Positions 54,914 to 63,483 are shown, counted from the stretch's first letter. The stretch is 64,000 nucleotides of DNA from Streptococcus sp. 'caviae' (GCF_001937065.1 NZ_MOWR01000001.1:329769-393768); one strand, 5' to 3'. Notes: generated from the letters alone by a model not told the origin. Numbers and translations: made by a program.

Positions 54914-56596
54914 TCAATTATGATGTTTACGGTAATAGAATAGACCAGTCATTGAGACAGCTGCAAGACCGAGAAGTGACAAAACAGTGCCGCTTTCTTC
55001 GCCTGTGCTTGGAAGTCCCTTAGCACCAGCATTTTGTTTGCCTGATGGCTTATTAGGTTTGTTTGAAGTTTTACCTGCTGGAGCTGTTGTCGTTGTTTTT
55101 TCCGGTTCCTTAACTTCAGTAGTCTTTTCTTCAGCTTTTGTTGTTTCTGAAGATGCTTCTGTCGTTGCTGGAGCCTCTGTAGTTGTTGGAGCTTCCGTCG
55201 TCGTTGGAGCCTCTGTAGTTGGCTCTTCTGTTGTCGGTGCTTCCGTAGTGGTTGGAGCTTCCGTTGTCGGTGCTTCCGTAGTAGTTGGAGCTTCCGTTGT
55301 AGTCGTTGGCTCTTCCGTTACCGGAGCTTCTGTGGTTGTTTCCCCTTCAGTCGTTGGAGCTTCTGTTGTGGTTGGAGCCTCTGTAGTTGTTGGAGCTTCC
55401 GTTGTGGTTGGAGCCTCAGTTGTAGTCGTCGGCTCTTCCGTAGTAGTTGTTGGTTCCTCAGTTGTAGTCGTCGGCTCTTCTGTAGTGGTTGTTGGTTCCT
55501 CAGTTGTAGTCGTCGGCTCTTCCGTAGTAGTTGTTGGTTCCTCAGTTGTAGTCGTCGGCTCTTCTGTAGTGGTTGTTGGTTCTTCAGTTGTAGTCGTTGG
55601 CTCTTCTGTAGTGGTTGTATTTCCATCTACACCGCCGGCCGCATTAACATTAGCTACAGAATGGTTAAATTCTTTACCCTCAACAGCTTCTTTCCCATTT
55701 TCCTTGTACCAAGCTTTACTGTTGTTTTCAAAAGTTTTTTGCTTAGGATTATCAACTTTAGTCAAGTACATGATGCTAAAGCTGTTCAAAGAAGCATAGC
55801 CTCGAGGAATGTTAACACTGATATGACCGCTAGCCGGATCCGCTGAAATGGTTGCTCCATATCTTTGGGTAAGCTGATTAATACCTTCTTGGCCGCGGTA
55901 AGATTCACTGCCATTTACAGTAATCTCAAAACTGTCCATATCCAATGTCTGACCTGACTGAATATCATCTTCAATACGAACATCAGTATCTACATAGGCT
56001 CTTTCATTGTTGATATTCAAGAACCAGCGCACGTGATCAGTGTCATCTGTCTGCATATCCCCAGTCTTGTAGTAGAAAACGCCGGTAGTTCCCGCAGCAG
56101 ATTTAACGACGCTGACTTCAGCTGTCTGGCCGCCGCTGGTAACTCTGAAGCTGCCAGTATGTGCTTCGGTGGTGTCCGTTAAATTCCGGCCTTCGATTTC
56201 AAATTCACCCCAGCCGGTGATGTTGTGCAAGCCAGTGATCCCGTCATTGAAGGTAACGACCGCTTTGTCTTGCGTCACTACCAAATCACCGACATACTGG
56301 CCTTGAACTGTCAGCTGAACGGTTTTACTATAACCAGATCCTTTGATTGTTCCTGAATTCTCCCAGTTAACAGTTATGGTATCGCCAGCCTTAATCTTTT
56401 GAGCATGCTCATCAAATTCAAAGCGAACAGTGGTTTTGCCGCCGTCATTGATTTGAGTCGGTGATACCGTCAACGATGAAATGTTACTGCTGACATCACT
56501 TGCCTGAGCCTTAGTTAGGGCTATAAAAAACATTGGCAAAATGATGGCAACGGTTCCAAAAAACTTTAATAGTTTTAATAAACCTTTTCTTTTCAT
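54914..56596 (-). CDS. cnm: Cnm-like collagen-binding LPXTG surface adhesin
   Basis: The 560-residue protein has a signal peptide (to 'ALTKAQAS', about residue 33) and a collagen-binding domain (about 35-325, 'SSLTVSPTQINDGGKTTVRF'). A Thr/Glu/Pro repeat stalk follows (about 327-475, roughly ten TTTTEEP units and then TTTEAP units). The protein ends with a Lys/Pro linker, the sortase motif LPSTGEES, a hydrophobic span and RKHHN. The binding domain and signal peptide agree closely with S. mutans Cnm as I remember it. Cnm binds collagen, and its Thr-rich stalk is glycosylated by the Pgf enzymes encoded downstream. Confidence 0.93.
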   Translation of the reverse strand: MKRKGLLKLLKFFGTVAIILPMFFIALTKAQASDVSSNISSLTVSPTQINDGGKTTVRFEFDEHAQKIKAGDTITVNWENSGTIKGSGYSKTVQLTVQGQYVGDLVVTQDKAVVTFNDGITGLHNITGWGEFEIEGRNLTDTTEAHTGSFRVTSGGQTAEVSVVKSAAGTTGVFYYKTGDMQTDDTDHVRWFLNINNERAYVDTDVRIEDDIQSGQTLDMDSFEITVNGSESYRGQEGINQLTQRYGATISADPASGHISVNIPRGYASLNSFSIMYLTKVDNPKQKTFENNSKAWYKENGKEAVEGKEFNHSVANVNAAGGVDGNTTTTEEPTTTTEEPTTTTEEPTTTTEEPTTTTEEPTTTTEEPTTTTEEPTTTTEEPTTTTEEPTTTTEAPTTTEAPTTTEAPTTTEAPTTEGETTTEAPVTEEPTTTTEAPTTTEAPTTEAPTTTEAPTTEEPTTEAPTTTEAPTTTEAPATTEASSETTKAEEKTTEVKEPEKTTTTAPAGKTSNKPNKPSGKQNAGAKGLPSTGEESGTVLSLLGLAAVSMTGLFYYRKHHN

Positions 56597-57070
56597 TTTT
56601 TTAGTCCTTTCTGCAACAAAATTGTTACAAGGACATTATAGACGTTTTTCACTTTTTTGTCAATAATAAATTTTCGATTAAAAACAAATAATAAAAAAGA
56701 AGATCTTTTCCAATCTTCTTTTTTAATTATTAGGCTTTATCCTATTTGCAGCGGAGAAATCCACCGCAGGGCTTACAGAAATTTTTCTAGACTCAAAAGT
56801 CCCATATGACCTACAATAATAAGAGACCAAACCATCATTAGAAAGCGTCATATGGAACATATTTATAATACCACAAAATCGGTCAGAATTAAAGATAAAA
56901 ATGTCATATTGCTGCTTTCTCTTGTTTCATACTATCATTTTTTTTAAGAGAAAAACAAAAAATATAGGATAAATTTATCCTATAAATTATTAGAATATTT
57001 TATAGCAATTGAAATTAAATAGTATTATATCTAAAACCCCAACAGAAATCTTATTCTGCTGGGTCTTTTT
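56597..57070. other. Intergenic region: cnm promoter, terminators and a CATATGAC inverted repeat
   Basis: No gene is present. There is a strong hairpin (AAAAAAGAAGAT / AATCTTCTTTTTT, 56690-56724). An inverted repeat CCATATGAC / GTCATATGG has 37 bases between arms (56802-56856), with a third GTCATAT near 56910. A second terminator (ACCCCAACAG / CTGCTGGGT, 57036-57068) directly precedes the att repeat and may be the original end signal of the tRNA-Leu transcript. Confidence 0.55.
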
Positions 57071-57126
57071 CTATACCGGCGGCCGGGGTCGAACCGGCAC
57101 GTCCTTGCGGACACTGGATTTTGAGT
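57071..57126. repeat. att direct repeat, distal copy
   Basis: This 56-bp copy of the tRNA-Leu 3' half (through the anticodon loop) lacks the 5' half and so cannot be a functional tRNA. It is identical to 63428-63483. Confidence 0.93.
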
Positions 57127-57277
57127 TCTATGAATACATTTTTTTAATCTTATAACCTTGATATAATAGAGTTTTAAAACTTTTAAATCTTGCAAAATGG
57201 ACTCATTTTTCAAATTTTAGTAACTTTTTGGTAACTCAGTCATAGCATTATTAAAAAAAATATTTATTCCAAGTATT

Positions 57278-59071
57278 CTATCTTTTAAATAGACCACCAA
57301 AGTACTTAATTAAATCCTGTAAGTTATCACGTTTTTTCAAATCACTTATATACTTAACTAAAATCGTTTGAGTATAATTTTTATCTGTTTTTAAAAAATT
57401 ACTAATACTAGTAGTATTCCCTTTTTCAAATTCTGTTTTATATGTTTCTGTTAAAAATTCAACCAATTCAAAAATTAATTTTTCAATCAATTTATCGACA
57501 TCATCATCAACATAGTTTGAAATAAATTTACCATATTCAAAAAATTCGAGATCTTCCTCGACTTTTTGAGTGTCAAGTTTAAAATCTTGGTTAACAAGTC
57601 TGTATATAAAACCCATTAAAGCAAAAATGGCTAATTTAGAATTATTTAGAACATTTAGTTGTTCTATATTTAAATTAGAATAAGCTTCATTATTCTTAAA
57701 TTTAGAAATGGAATTATCTACTCTCTTATTCAATTGAATTAAATCAACTAAAAAGTCGACCTGATTTGGATTCTTTCCATATTTTTGACGAAAAATTTGT
57801 TTATAATGAGTATTATTTGAAAATAGTGATTTTTTATTTGATCTAGCTGTTCCAGGTTTTTGGGAAACAAAGGAATATATTAGCTGAGCTAGCTCCTCAT
57901 TTTTGATCTTGTTATCCCCATATTTTCTTGGAGCTACAACCCCTCTCTTTATTTCTAAGAAATATCCTTTTTCATCTAATAGTCTTTGAAGCTGAAGCAT
58001 CTCTGGTGCGTTTGATTTCAGATCTCGAGGTTGTATTGGCTTTTGCGAATTTGTTGCTTCTGCGATTTCATTGAAAAAATTCATAGTTTCCGAGCTCCCA
58101 AGCTCTTCAACGCTTTTAATAATTTTTGCCATCACATAAAAATCATCTGATACTGATTTTAGATGTTTAGCTATCAATGTAGTAGTTTGTCCACCGTTTA
58201 CGATTGAAAAATCATATATCTTTACAGTATTCCCATCTAGTATATAATCCTTACAAGCTATCGTAAGACCATTATTTCTGAACCAAAAGTCATCTTTATC
58301 ATGATTTATTGTATTAATTATTCCATCATCGACACTTTTCGATTTAATATATCTCCTAATATTCAAATTAAATAGACCTTTGCTCTCATATTTATCATAG
58401 GCTTTCTTTAAACTGTTTGCGCTAATGTTCAAAACACTGCCTTCAAAATTATTAGAGCGATACTCTAGAACATTTTTAGATTGATCTATATCAAATTTAA
58501 ATTCCTCAACAACATTAAGTGCTGTTTGTAAATCTTCGATAATTTTTTCAATTTCATTCTCACTATAAAATAATAGCTCTGAATATTGAGAGTTATGTTC
58601 AACTCTTGATTCAACTTTAGCTATATTAAACGAGGATAAGGATGCAAATACTATTTCTATATTTCCCTCATTTTCGTCATTTAAACGATCAATAACATTA
58701 AGATATCTTTCCTTTAAAATTTTACTATAGTTGGATGTATTATTATTTTTAAAGTTTCTTATAGTGGAGTTGATTTTATCAATTTCTGACACCACTCCGT
58801 TGACATCACAATTCTTAGAATATTTATTTTGACCTATTATAACTTTAGAGTTTTCATCATCATAAAATACAAAATCAATACCACCATCATTTGCCCCATC
58901 AGTTATATTTTGGTTTATTATTTCATACCAATATTTACTGTAGTCCAAAGAATTATAACATGTCAATGCACATACTAGAAAATCAAAAGCTCTTTCTTCA
59001 GTAAGCTCTTCCCCTCTAATTTTAGCTAATTCCATAATTTTCTTTATTTCGTTTTCAATAATTGCACTCAT
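57278..59071 (-). CDS. AIPR-family abortive infection type protein
   Basis: The 597-residue protein has near its N-terminus 'TDGANDGGIDFVFYDD' followed by 'VIIGQNKYSKN' (Asp66, Gln81-x-Lys83), a PD-(D/E)XK nuclease-like motif. The middle part has 'FWFRNNGLTIACKD' and 'SIVNGGQTTTLIAKHL', the signature of the AIPR domain named for abortive-infection phage resistance. The ATG at 59071 follows GGGGGAA; a TTG five codons earlier lies over that site. It starts 16 bases after the XRE repressor gene and should be cotranscribed with it. As the only cargo of the element it is probably an anti-phage gene (inference). Confidence 0.85.
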   Translation of the reverse strand: MSAIIENEIKKIMELAKIRGEELTEERAFDFLVCALTCYNSLDYSKYWYEIINQNITDGANDGGIDFVFYDDENSKVIIGQNKYSKNCDVNGVVSEIDKINSTIRNFKNNNTSNYSKILKERYLNVIDRLNDENEGNIEIVFASLSSFNIAKVESRVEHNSQYSELLFYSENEIEKIIEDLQTALNVVEEFKFDIDQSKNVLEYRSNNFEGSVLNISANSLKKAYDKYESKGLFNLNIRRYIKSKSVDDGIINTINHDKDDFWFRNNGLTIACKDYILDGNTVKIYDFSIVNGGQTTTLIAKHLKSVSDDFYVMAKIIKSVEELGSSETMNFFNEIAEATNSQKPIQPRDLKSNAPEMLQLQRLLDEKGYFLEIKRGVVAPRKYGDNKIKNEELAQLIYSFVSQKPGTARSNKKSLFSNNTHYKQIFRQKYGKNPNQVDFLVDLIQLNKRVDNSISKFKNNEAYSNLNIEQLNVLNNSKLAIFALMGFIYRLVNQDFKLDTQKVEEDLEFFEYGKFISNYVDDDVDKLIEKLIFELVEFLTETYKTEFEKGNTTSISNFLKTDKNYTQTILVKYISDLKKRDNLQDLIKYFGGLFKR

Positions 59072-59087
59072 TTGAATTTCCCCCAAA

Positions 59088-59534
59088 TTAATTTTCCCAA
59101 TATGTTTTTACTTCTTCAAAAATAGTATCTAAAAGCTCTTTATCCTTTCCTGATAAATCATATTTTTCAATTATACTATCTTTTAATTTCAACGACTTAA
59201 TTTTATTTTTTGTCACCTCAACTGCTATAGAATGTTTTAAAATATCAAATTCTTTTTTTGAAAAATTAGCAATATTAGAAATATCTATCTGCTCTAACGG
59301 TATACTGTCAATTACTGAATAAGGTGTTTGTCCTAGTAAATAATCAGTCGTAGTCTCAAATAAATTAGCTAATTTTACTACATATTCTAATCCAGGTTCT
59401 AGAGTACCATTCTCCCAACGAGAATAAGTTCCTTGTTGAACACCGATTAATTCTGAAATTTGTACTTGAGTTAGTTTCTTTGATTTTCTTAGACTTTTTA
59501 ATCTATCTGAAAAACTATAATCCTTTAAATACAT
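59088..59534 (-). CDS. XRE-family repressor of the integrative element
   Basis: The 148-residue protein has a Cro/CI-type helix-turn-helix (about 12-66, 'LTQVQISELIGVQQGTYSRW') and a C-terminal helical domain without a protease-type autocleavage motif. A GAGGGG site precedes the ATG. It is divergent from the replication and integration genes. Repeated palindromes AATATTC-N6-GAATATT lie between, which it presumably binds. Confidence 0.88.
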   Translation of the reverse strand: MYLKDYSFSDRLKSLRKSKKLTQVQISELIGVQQGTYSRWENGTLEPGLEYVVKLANLFETTTDYLLGQTPYSVIDSIPLEQIDISNIANFSKKEFDILKHSIAVEVTKNKIKSLKLKDSIIEKYDLSGKDKELLDTIFEEVKTYWEN

Positions 59535-59548
59535 AAACCCCTCTTTAA

Positions 59549-59658
59549 AATATTCTAATTCGAATATTTTTTCTTGACAAAATATTCTAAACGGTATAAA
59601 ATAGAATTATTCCATAAGGAATATTTCTTTTGAGATTAAATATTCCATTGAGAATATT
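59549..59658. promoter_or_regulatory. Operator array and divergent promoter of the element
   Basis: The 20-bp palindrome AATATTC-N6-GAATATT is perfect at 59549-59568 and 59639-59658, nearly perfect at 59606-59625 (ATTATTC...GAATATT), and a half-site is at 59581-59587. A plus-strand promoter (TTGACA 59574-59579, TAAAAT 59597-59602, 17-bp spacer) lies inside the array, so repressor binding would silence the rightward genes and probably its own. Confidence 0.8.
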
Positions 59659-59660
59659 AT

Positions 59661-59790
59661 AGCATAAAAGGAGGTAAAAGCGTATGTAATTAGTAGTCGA
59701 TTTAAAAAATTTTAATAAAGGAGGTAAGATTCGACAAAATAAAAAAATCTTGAAACAAATGTGCCGTTCGTTCCAAGATCAAAACATATT
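59661..59790 (+). other. Leader with two ribosome-site-like motifs but no ORF
   Basis: AAAGGAGGTAA occurs twice, 51 bases apart (59667 and 59718). The first is followed by ATGTAA (59684-59689), a start codon directly followed by a stop. After the second an imperfect hairpin (CTTGAAACAAA / TTCGTTCCAAG, about 59750-59780) follows. This leader precedes the gene at 59856. Confidence 0.4.
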
Positions 59791-59855
59791 ATGTAACAAT
59801 TATACCACAGAAAACTCCTCAGTTGCACAAAAAATTTCGGAGGTTTCACAAAAAA

Positions 59856-60332
59856 ATGACCAATAAAGAGTTAGTCAATCAAATTTCTGGCCTAAACTCT
59901 ACCTCTACTCTTAAAAATTGGATTGAACTGATTAAAGAGATAAGTGGCAAGGAATTTAAGAAAATTAAAATTCCTATCAGTAGAAATTCCAGAACTCATC
60001 AATTAAGTTACACAGTTGCCTATGACTTTACAGACGAAGACCTTAGACAATTTCAAAAGTTAGCTAATCTAAAACTTGAAATAGGTCTAAAAGAGGCTAT
60101 ACAAAAAGTATTTGGGAGTCTAGCAGACAATGAGCAAGAACTCCTAAACCACCAAGTAATAGATGAGCTCTATGATGAACTGAGCGCCTTAAAACAGGAA
60201 TTTAAGCGAGAAATACGACTGATAAAAAATGATAATACCAATCTAAAAAAGAAAATCCAAGATATTGAAGAGTCGATGCAAACCGGTTTATTAGGGTTTG
60301 TTCAGAAGAGGTCAAAAAATAGGTTCGGCTAA
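59856..60332 (+). CDS. Element protein with coiled-coil C-terminus, unknown function
   Basis: The 158-residue protein has an N-terminal globular part and a charged helical C-terminus (about 105-150, 'LYDELSALKQEFKREIRLIK'), likely a coiled coil. The ATG at 59856 follows CGGAGG. It is the first gene of the rightward operon before the Rep-like gene; proteins in this position often assist replication or mobilisation. No family is recognised. Confidence 0.7.
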   Translation: MTNKELVNQISGLNSTSTLKNWIELIKEISGKEFKKIKIPISRNSRTHQLSYTVAYDFTDEDLRQFQKLANLKLEIGLKEAIQKVFGSLADNEQELLNHQVIDELYDELSALKQEFKREIRLIKNDNTNLKKKIQDIEESMQTGLLGFVQKRSKNRFG

Positions 60333-60339
60333 TAGCGAG

Positions 60340-60373
60340 TTTTCGGCTGAGCCATGAGGCAGAAAGCCGAAAA
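60340..60373 (+). other. Hairpin before the Rep-like gene, candidate nick/origin site
   Basis: A 9-bp perfect inverted repeat TTTTCGGCT / AGCCGAAAA with a 16-base loop lies directly before the start of the initiator gene. Origins of rolling-circle elements or oriT sites often carry such a hairpin near the relaxase/initiator gene. It has no T-run, so it is not a good terminator. Confidence 0.35.
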
Positions 60374-61569
60374 TGAGCGTAGATGCGGACGGACCATTTT
60401 TGACCGTTAGGGTGTGTAGTAACACCACCCTCTGCAAGTTAGGTGTACCATCGAAAGAATTCAGTATTTCCAAGGGTTTCGGAGATTTTAAGGGTGGCAA
60501 AATTAGGCAAAAAGTTGAATCAAAATCTATGGCAAAAAATGAACATTTACGTTCTGTATTTGACTGGATTCAAATTCAGTTTGATAAGACTGAATTTTCG
60601 CCAAGAGAAATAATCGAAGATATTCTATTTCTTGACTATGACCTATTTATTGAGAATAAAGGGAGCCTTAAATACTATAACTATAATAGCCAGCTTCATT
60701 ATGGGAATATCCGTATCTACTATGGAGTGAAAGAGTCGTCCTACATGCTTGTCATGTCAGGACAGGCACTCGAGTTCTATAGAGATATGGTATTAGATCC
60801 AAATAGTCTGTCCGAAAGACAGTTTCTGAACAACCTCTACTACAATTACAATCAATTTTCAGTAAGACGAATTGATATTGCAATAGATGATTTTAATGAA
60901 ACACCCTATTTCACTCCTAATCAGCTTCTAAAAATTTGTCAGAAAAAACGCTTTATATATGGAAAAAGCACCTACTACAATACCTACGGAGATGAAACAA
61001 TCGGCCAGACCTTATATTTAAGAAAACCCAATGATAATGAAAGACTTAGAATTTACGATAAACGCTTAGAACGAGCTGAGAAGCTCGGTATCAGCAAGCG
61101 ATATATAGAAAATTGGATAAGAACTGAGTTAGAACTTAGGAAAGAAAAAGCTCACTACTTCATTCAAGAATGGTTGCATTCAGAAATAGATCTTCTCAAC
61201 TTTACCAAGGGATATCTCAAAGAAAAAGTGAGGTTCTATAGTGATAGTCACTTCTCAAAACCTTTGAGATCTTGGGAAAAGTTTTTAGGTTACTCAAAAC
61301 CTGTCTCTATCATTATTTCAAAACCAAAAACAGAACTAGAACAAAAATTAGAATGGTTTACCTATAAAGGTTCTGGAGCTATTCTAAAAGCGTATAAATT
61401 TCTATACGACAATAACTTACTGCATGAGTATGAGAAATATAACTATCTCGCACTCAACAATATGGAATATCCACCAGATTTAGCAAGTGGATTAATAGAA
61501 AGGGCACTTCTCTTTAAAAGAGAAGATTTGATCCCTATAATCAAAGAAAATATCAAAAGGAGAAATTAA
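60373..61569 (+). CDS. Rep_trans-type replication initiator / MobT-like relaxase
   Basis: The 398-residue protein has in its middle 'SVRRIDIAIDDFNE' and further on 'TLYLRKPNDNERLRIYDKRLERAEKLG' with 'WIRTELELRKEKA', the pattern of Rep_trans (pT181-type) initiators and MobT relaxases; the catalytic Tyr should lie in the 'YIENWIRTELELR'/'IYYG' region. It would nick the element's origin for rolling-circle replication or transfer. The start is uncertain: 60373 has only a weak site and the first ~50 residues look unlike the family; 60529 is an alternative ATG. Confidence 0.75.
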   Translation: MSVDADGPFLTVRVCSNTTLCKLGVPSKEFSISKGFGDFKGGKIRQKVESKSMAKNEHLRSVFDWIQIQFDKTEFSPREIIEDILFLDYDLFIENKGSLKYYNYNSQLHYGNIRIYYGVKESSYMLVMSGQALEFYRDMVLDPNSLSERQFLNNLYYNYNQFSVRRIDIAIDDFNETPYFTPNQLLKICQKKRFIYGKSTYYNTYGDETIGQTLYLRKPNDNERLRIYDKRLERAEKLGISKRYIENWIRTELELRKEKAHYFIQEWLHSEIDLLNFTKGYLKEKVRFYSDSHFSKPLRSWEKFLGYSKPVSIIISKPKTELEQKLEWFTYKGSGAILKAYKFLYDNNLLHEYEKYNYLALNNMEYPPDLASGLIERALLFKREDLIPIIKENIKRRN

Positions 61570-61571
61570 TT

Positions 61572-61958
61572 ATGGCAAAAATGCTTTCACAAAATGACTG
61601 GAATTTTAATAACATTGGAACAAAATTTGAATTGGATGAAGTCATTCCAAAATTTGAAACGGAAGTCCGAGCAGATGCAAACGGAGAAATTATCAAAAAC
61701 CGAGATGGTAGCGAAAGACGTTTTAATACCGATAAAATCATAGGTTGGAAATACAATGTAACGATCAAGGATGGACAATTCAAAAAGAAATCAACCCAAG
61801 TCTCAGTAGACAATCCAGATGCCTTGGTTGATAATGACTATATCCAAGCAATGGACGAGGTACCAGTTACATTTGACAATTTACAAGCTACTATGATTAG
61901 CACGACAATGTATTACAAGGCGGATGCTATCCATTTAGTAGATGTAAAACAAAAATAA
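61572..61958 (+). CDS. Conserved element protein, unknown function
   Basis: The 128-residue protein ('MAKMLSQNDWNFNNIGTKFE...') is rich in beta-strand-forming residues and acidic loops, without Cys or membrane spans. It starts two bases after the Rep-like stop behind AAAGGAG, so it is translationally linked and may assist replication. No family is recognised. Confidence 0.65.
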   Translation: MAKMLSQNDWNFNNIGTKFELDEVIPKFETEVRADANGEIIKNRDGSERRFNTDKIIGWKYNVTIKDGQFKKKSTQVSVDNPDALVDNDYIQAMDEVPVTFDNLQATMISTTMYYKADAIHLVDVKQK

Positions 61959-62017
61959 GTATCAGACAAGGGGAGTTAATCCTCCCCTTACTTAATCTAA
62001 TTAGAAAAGGAGATAAC

Positions 62018-62219
62018 ATGATTAAAACTGTAACAAAAGATGACCTTATCGAACTTGGATTTGCTCCAGGAACTGCAAGAAAGATTATCCACACCGGCAA
62101 ATTACTATTTACTATTAGTAAATCGTGGTTTTAACATCTACGATAACAAACGGATTGGTACAATTCCAGCCAGTGTCGCTGAAGAACTATTAGGAATTCA
62201 ACTCCAGAAAGAAGCATAA
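62018..62219 (+). pseudogene. DUF3173 (excisionase-like) gene broken by a 7-bp tandem duplication
   Basis: The frame from ATG 62018 reads 'MIKTVTKDDLIELGFAPGTA', 'RKIIHTGKLL' and then leaves the family at a tandem TTACTAT-TTACTAT (62102-62115), ending at 62134. Removing one copy restores 'KLLLVNRGFNIYDNKRIG' through 'LGIQLQKEA' to the stop at 62219, a normal length DUF3173 protein. These small proteins lie beside tyrosine integrases and probably act as excision factors. AAAGGAG precedes the start. The integrase ATG follows three bases after the stop. Confidence 0.88.
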
Positions 62220-62222
62220 TGA

Positions 62223-63356
62223 ATGACTATTCGTAAAACTAAAAGTGGTAAATGGACCGTTGATGTTTCTAATGGTTTCCACCCAGTCACACAAAAAAGA
62301 ATACGTATCATTCGAAAAGGATTAAAATCTAAAAAGGAAGCCCTAGAACTAGAACAACATATTCGAGTTGTAGAATTAAAAGAAAAACAATTTGACTTTG
62401 TAGTAACAACAGATATGTTATTCCAGTTGCTTGAAGAAGACGATTTGAAAAATGGCAGAAAAATAAGCTATACAAGTACACAAAGAAACAATTATGAGCG
62501 TCATATTAAACCATATTTTAAAAATACAAATTTAAATAAATTAACGTATGACCATATATTTGAATTTCGTGAATACCTAAAAACAAAACCTAAAAAACAA
62601 AATGAAAGAGAGACTTTAAGTTATAATACAATTAATAAAGTTCTAATTCTACTTAAAAAAATTTTTGATACTGGTATAAGAAAATCCCTCATTGATAAAA
62701 ATCCTGTTGAGAATCTGAGAAAATTACCAATTAGGAAGCCCAATATCAAATTTTGGAGTATAGAAGAGTTCACGAGATTTAGAGAACTTATTCGAGATGA
62801 TGAAATAAGCTATGACCTGTTTTTCGTAATTGCTTTCTTTACAGGGATGAGAATGGGAGAAATCCTCGCATTGAACTGGAATGATATAAATCTTTTAACA
62901 AATACGATTTACGTTACCAAAACGGTATACTTTGTCAATAATACAAGCTACATTAATATAACAAAAACACGATCAGGAACTAGAAATATAACAATCAATC
63001 AGAAATTAGCAGAAATGCTAAAAGAATGGAAGGTAAAACAAAAAGAAAAACTTGAGGAATTTACGAAAAATACAGACGAACTACAAATAATACAGAATAC
63101 ACCAATAACAATTACAAAAAATATGATTGATAAGAAGTTTAAGCAAATACTAGAAAGGGATAAAGATTTAAATAAAATAAGAATTCATGATTTGAGACAC
63201 TCTCATGCATCATTACTAATAAATCAAGGAGAAGATTATCTTGTTGTTAAAGAAAGATTAGGACACGTATCAATAACAACAACAATAGATACTTATTCTC
63301 ATTTGTACCCAAGCAAACAGAAATCATTGGCTAATAAACTTGACGATTTATTTTAA
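62223..63356 (+). CDS. int: Tyrosine-type site-specific integrase
   Basis: The 377-residue protein has an N-terminal AP2-like arm ('MTIRKTKSGKWTVDVSNGFH'), a SAM-like core-binding domain (about 60-165) and the catalytic domain with Arg in 'FTGMRMGEILALNW', 'HDLRHSHASLL' and Tyr in 'HVSITTTIDTYSHLY'. All catalytic residues are present. It lies next to the intact tRNA-Leu and the att repeat and should catalyse integration at the tRNA 3' end. A hairpin terminator (GACAAGGT / ACCTTGTC, 63399-63424) follows. Confidence 0.95.
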   Translation: MTIRKTKSGKWTVDVSNGFHPVTQKRIRIIRKGLKSKKEALELEQHIRVVELKEKQFDFVVTTDMLFQLLEEDDLKNGRKISYTSTQRNNYERHIKPYFKNTNLNKLTYDHIFEFREYLKTKPKKQNERETLSYNTINKVLILLKKIFDTGIRKSLIDKNPVENLRKLPIRKPNIKFWSIEEFTRFRELIRDDEISYDLFFVIAFFTGMRMGEILALNWNDINLLTNTIYVTKTVYFVNNTSYINITKTRSGTRNITINQKLAEMLKEWKVKQKEKLEEFTKNTDELQIIQNTPITITKNMIDKKFKQILERDKDLNKIRIHDLRHSHASLLINQGEDYLVVKERLGHVSITTTIDTYSHLYPSKQKSLANKLDDLF

Positions 63357-63427
63357 ATTGGAAAAAAATGGTAACTCAACATACAACAGAGAAAAAAAGA
63401 CAAGGTCCTAAAACCTTGTCTTTAATA

Positions 63428-63483
63428 CTATACCGGCGGCCGGGGTCGAACCGGCACGTCCTTGCGGACACTGGATTTTGAGT
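63428..63483. repeat. att direct repeat, integrase-side copy
   Basis: This 56-bp segment forms the 3' half of the intact tRNA-Leu and is identical to 57071-57126. The junction core must lie inside it. Confidence 0.93.

Larger units (their letters stand above)
57071..63483. mobile_element. Integrative element in tRNA-Leu(CAA), about 6.4 kb
   Basis: The element is bounded by a 56-bp perfect direct repeat (57071-57126 and 63428-63483) that equals the 3' part of tRNA-Leu. It contains a tyrosine integrase next to the intact tRNA, a DUF3173 gene, a Rep_trans-type initiator, an XRE repressor with divergent operators and one cargo gene (AIPR family). The AT content is visibly higher than in flanking core genes. 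There is no conjugation machinery, so it is an integrative mobilizable element or satellite that would need a helper. Confidence 0.88.

Noticed and set aside
55160..55625. Tandem repeat as a possible CRISPR-like array
   Set aside because: The units are contiguous coding repeats without unique spacers.
54987..55799. 270-codon plus-strand ORF opposite the adhesin
   Set aside because: It is a by-product of the repetitive Thr/Glu/Pro codons; the product is a monotonous Val/Gly/Ser repeat and has no ribosome site.
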